Assembly: GCA_902475415.1 (NCBI GenBank)
Contig: CABRZK010000155.1
Span: 1 to 6,154 of the forward strand
Source: an uncultured Eubacterium sp.
GTDB taxonomy: Bacteria > Bacillota > Clostridia > Lachnospirales > Lachnospiraceae
Reading direction: 5' to 3'
Length of the DNA: 6,154 nt
The stretch's first letter is position 1. Every line of letters starts with the position of its first letter. A program made the translations under genes and the position numbers. Under the pieces are notes generated by a model. It did not search any database, was not told the origin of the DNA, and saw only the letters and a list, made by a program, of their open reading frames with translations. Shown in pieces: positions 6,068-6,154 of this stretch.

Positions 6068-6101
6068 AAAAAACAAAAAACCTGTAAGAAAATCTTACAG
6101 G
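6068..6101 (-). terminator. Intrinsic terminator of the tRNA-Met transcript
   Basis: CCTGTAAGA (6081-6089) and TCTTACAGG (6093-6101) form a perfect 9-bp stem with a 3-nt loop. On the minus strand the stem is followed directly by TTTTTTGTTTTTTT, a strong U-tract. It begins 8 nt after the tRNA's last base, so it ends the tRNA transcript and insulates the downstream kinase-like gene. Confidence 0.9.
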
Positions 6102-6109
6102 CTTCTAAG

Positions 6110-6154
6110 TAGCGAGAGGGGGATTCGAACCCTCGACACTGCGGGTATGAACCG
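6110..6154 (-). tRNA. Elongator tRNA-Met (CAT anticodon), 3' part only
   Basis: Bases 29 to 73 of a tRNA are present on the minus strand; the 5' half lies beyond the right edge. The anticodon loop is TTCATAC (6145-6151) with anticodon CAT (6147-6149), flanked by CGG/CCG stem pairs. The five-base variable loop is GTGTC, the T-loop is the canonical TTCGAAT (6123-6129), and the acceptor 3' strand is TCTCGCT followed by discriminator A (6110). CCA is not encoded; the next bases are CTT. The loop sequence resembles elongator tRNA-Met rather than initiator (whose loop is usually CTCATAA). A lysidine-modified tRNA-Ile with genomic CAT cannot be fully excluded without the 5' half. The T-stem has one apparent A50-C64 mismatch. 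Confidence 0.88.

Noticed and set aside
1..6154. CRISPR array, insertion sequence, prophage or toxin-antitoxin system
   Set aside because: No regularly spaced direct repeats, transposase motifs, terminal inverted repeats or paired small toxin/antitoxin genes are visible.

Overview
The window looks like chromosomal DNA from a Gram-positive anaerobe of the class Clostridia, most likely Lachnospiraceae. The evidence is the Firmicutes-type CysRS signature (CGPTVYN followed by HIGNARP), AGGAGG-type ribosome binding sites, AT-rich intergenic DNA, a tRNA gene without an encoded CCA, and recognisable clostridial protein families. The genus cannot be fixed by eye. I see no phage, insertion-sequence, CRISPR or plasmid signature.

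Left block (1-3260, minus strand). A tight four-gene operon is read right to left: ispF (MEP-pathway isoprenoid synthesis), an Eis-like GNAT acetyltransferase, a NahK-like sugar kinase of the aminoglycoside-phosphotransferase fold, and cysS (cysteinyl-tRNA synthetase, cut by the left window edge). Gene spacings are about 2, 16 and 39 nt, so co-transcription and translational coupling are likely. ispF and cysS are housekeeping genes often found close together in Firmicutes. The two enzymes between them have no obvious metabolic link to either. The kinase-cysS junction holds an unusual start region: a good Shine-Dalgarno 26 nt from the ATG, with a GAAA-tetraloop hairpin filling most of that gap.

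Middle block (3261-5011). A 128-bp divergent promoter region separates ispF from a plus-strand gene for a FUSC-family (fusaric acid resistance / aromatic acid exporter-like) membrane protein, which probably starts at a TTG codon.

Right block (5012-6154). A strong inverted repeat acts as a bidirectional terminator between the FUSC gene and a convergent minus-strand gene. That gene encodes a short, degenerate acetylglutamate-kinase-like protein that has lost the Lys-Gly-Gly motif, the Gly-rich motif and the C-terminal lysine of working kinases. It is probably a non-catalytic or neofunctionalised paralogue and is the most unusual protein here. It has its own TATAAT -10 box, located just after the intrinsic terminator of a partial minus-strand elongator tRNA-Met(CAT) gene at the right edge.

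I did not find a convincing new multi-gene system. The best leads are the degenerate kinase, the hairpin-spaced cysS start, the Cys-rich tail of IspF and the NahK-like kinase placed away from any sugar-utilisation genes.
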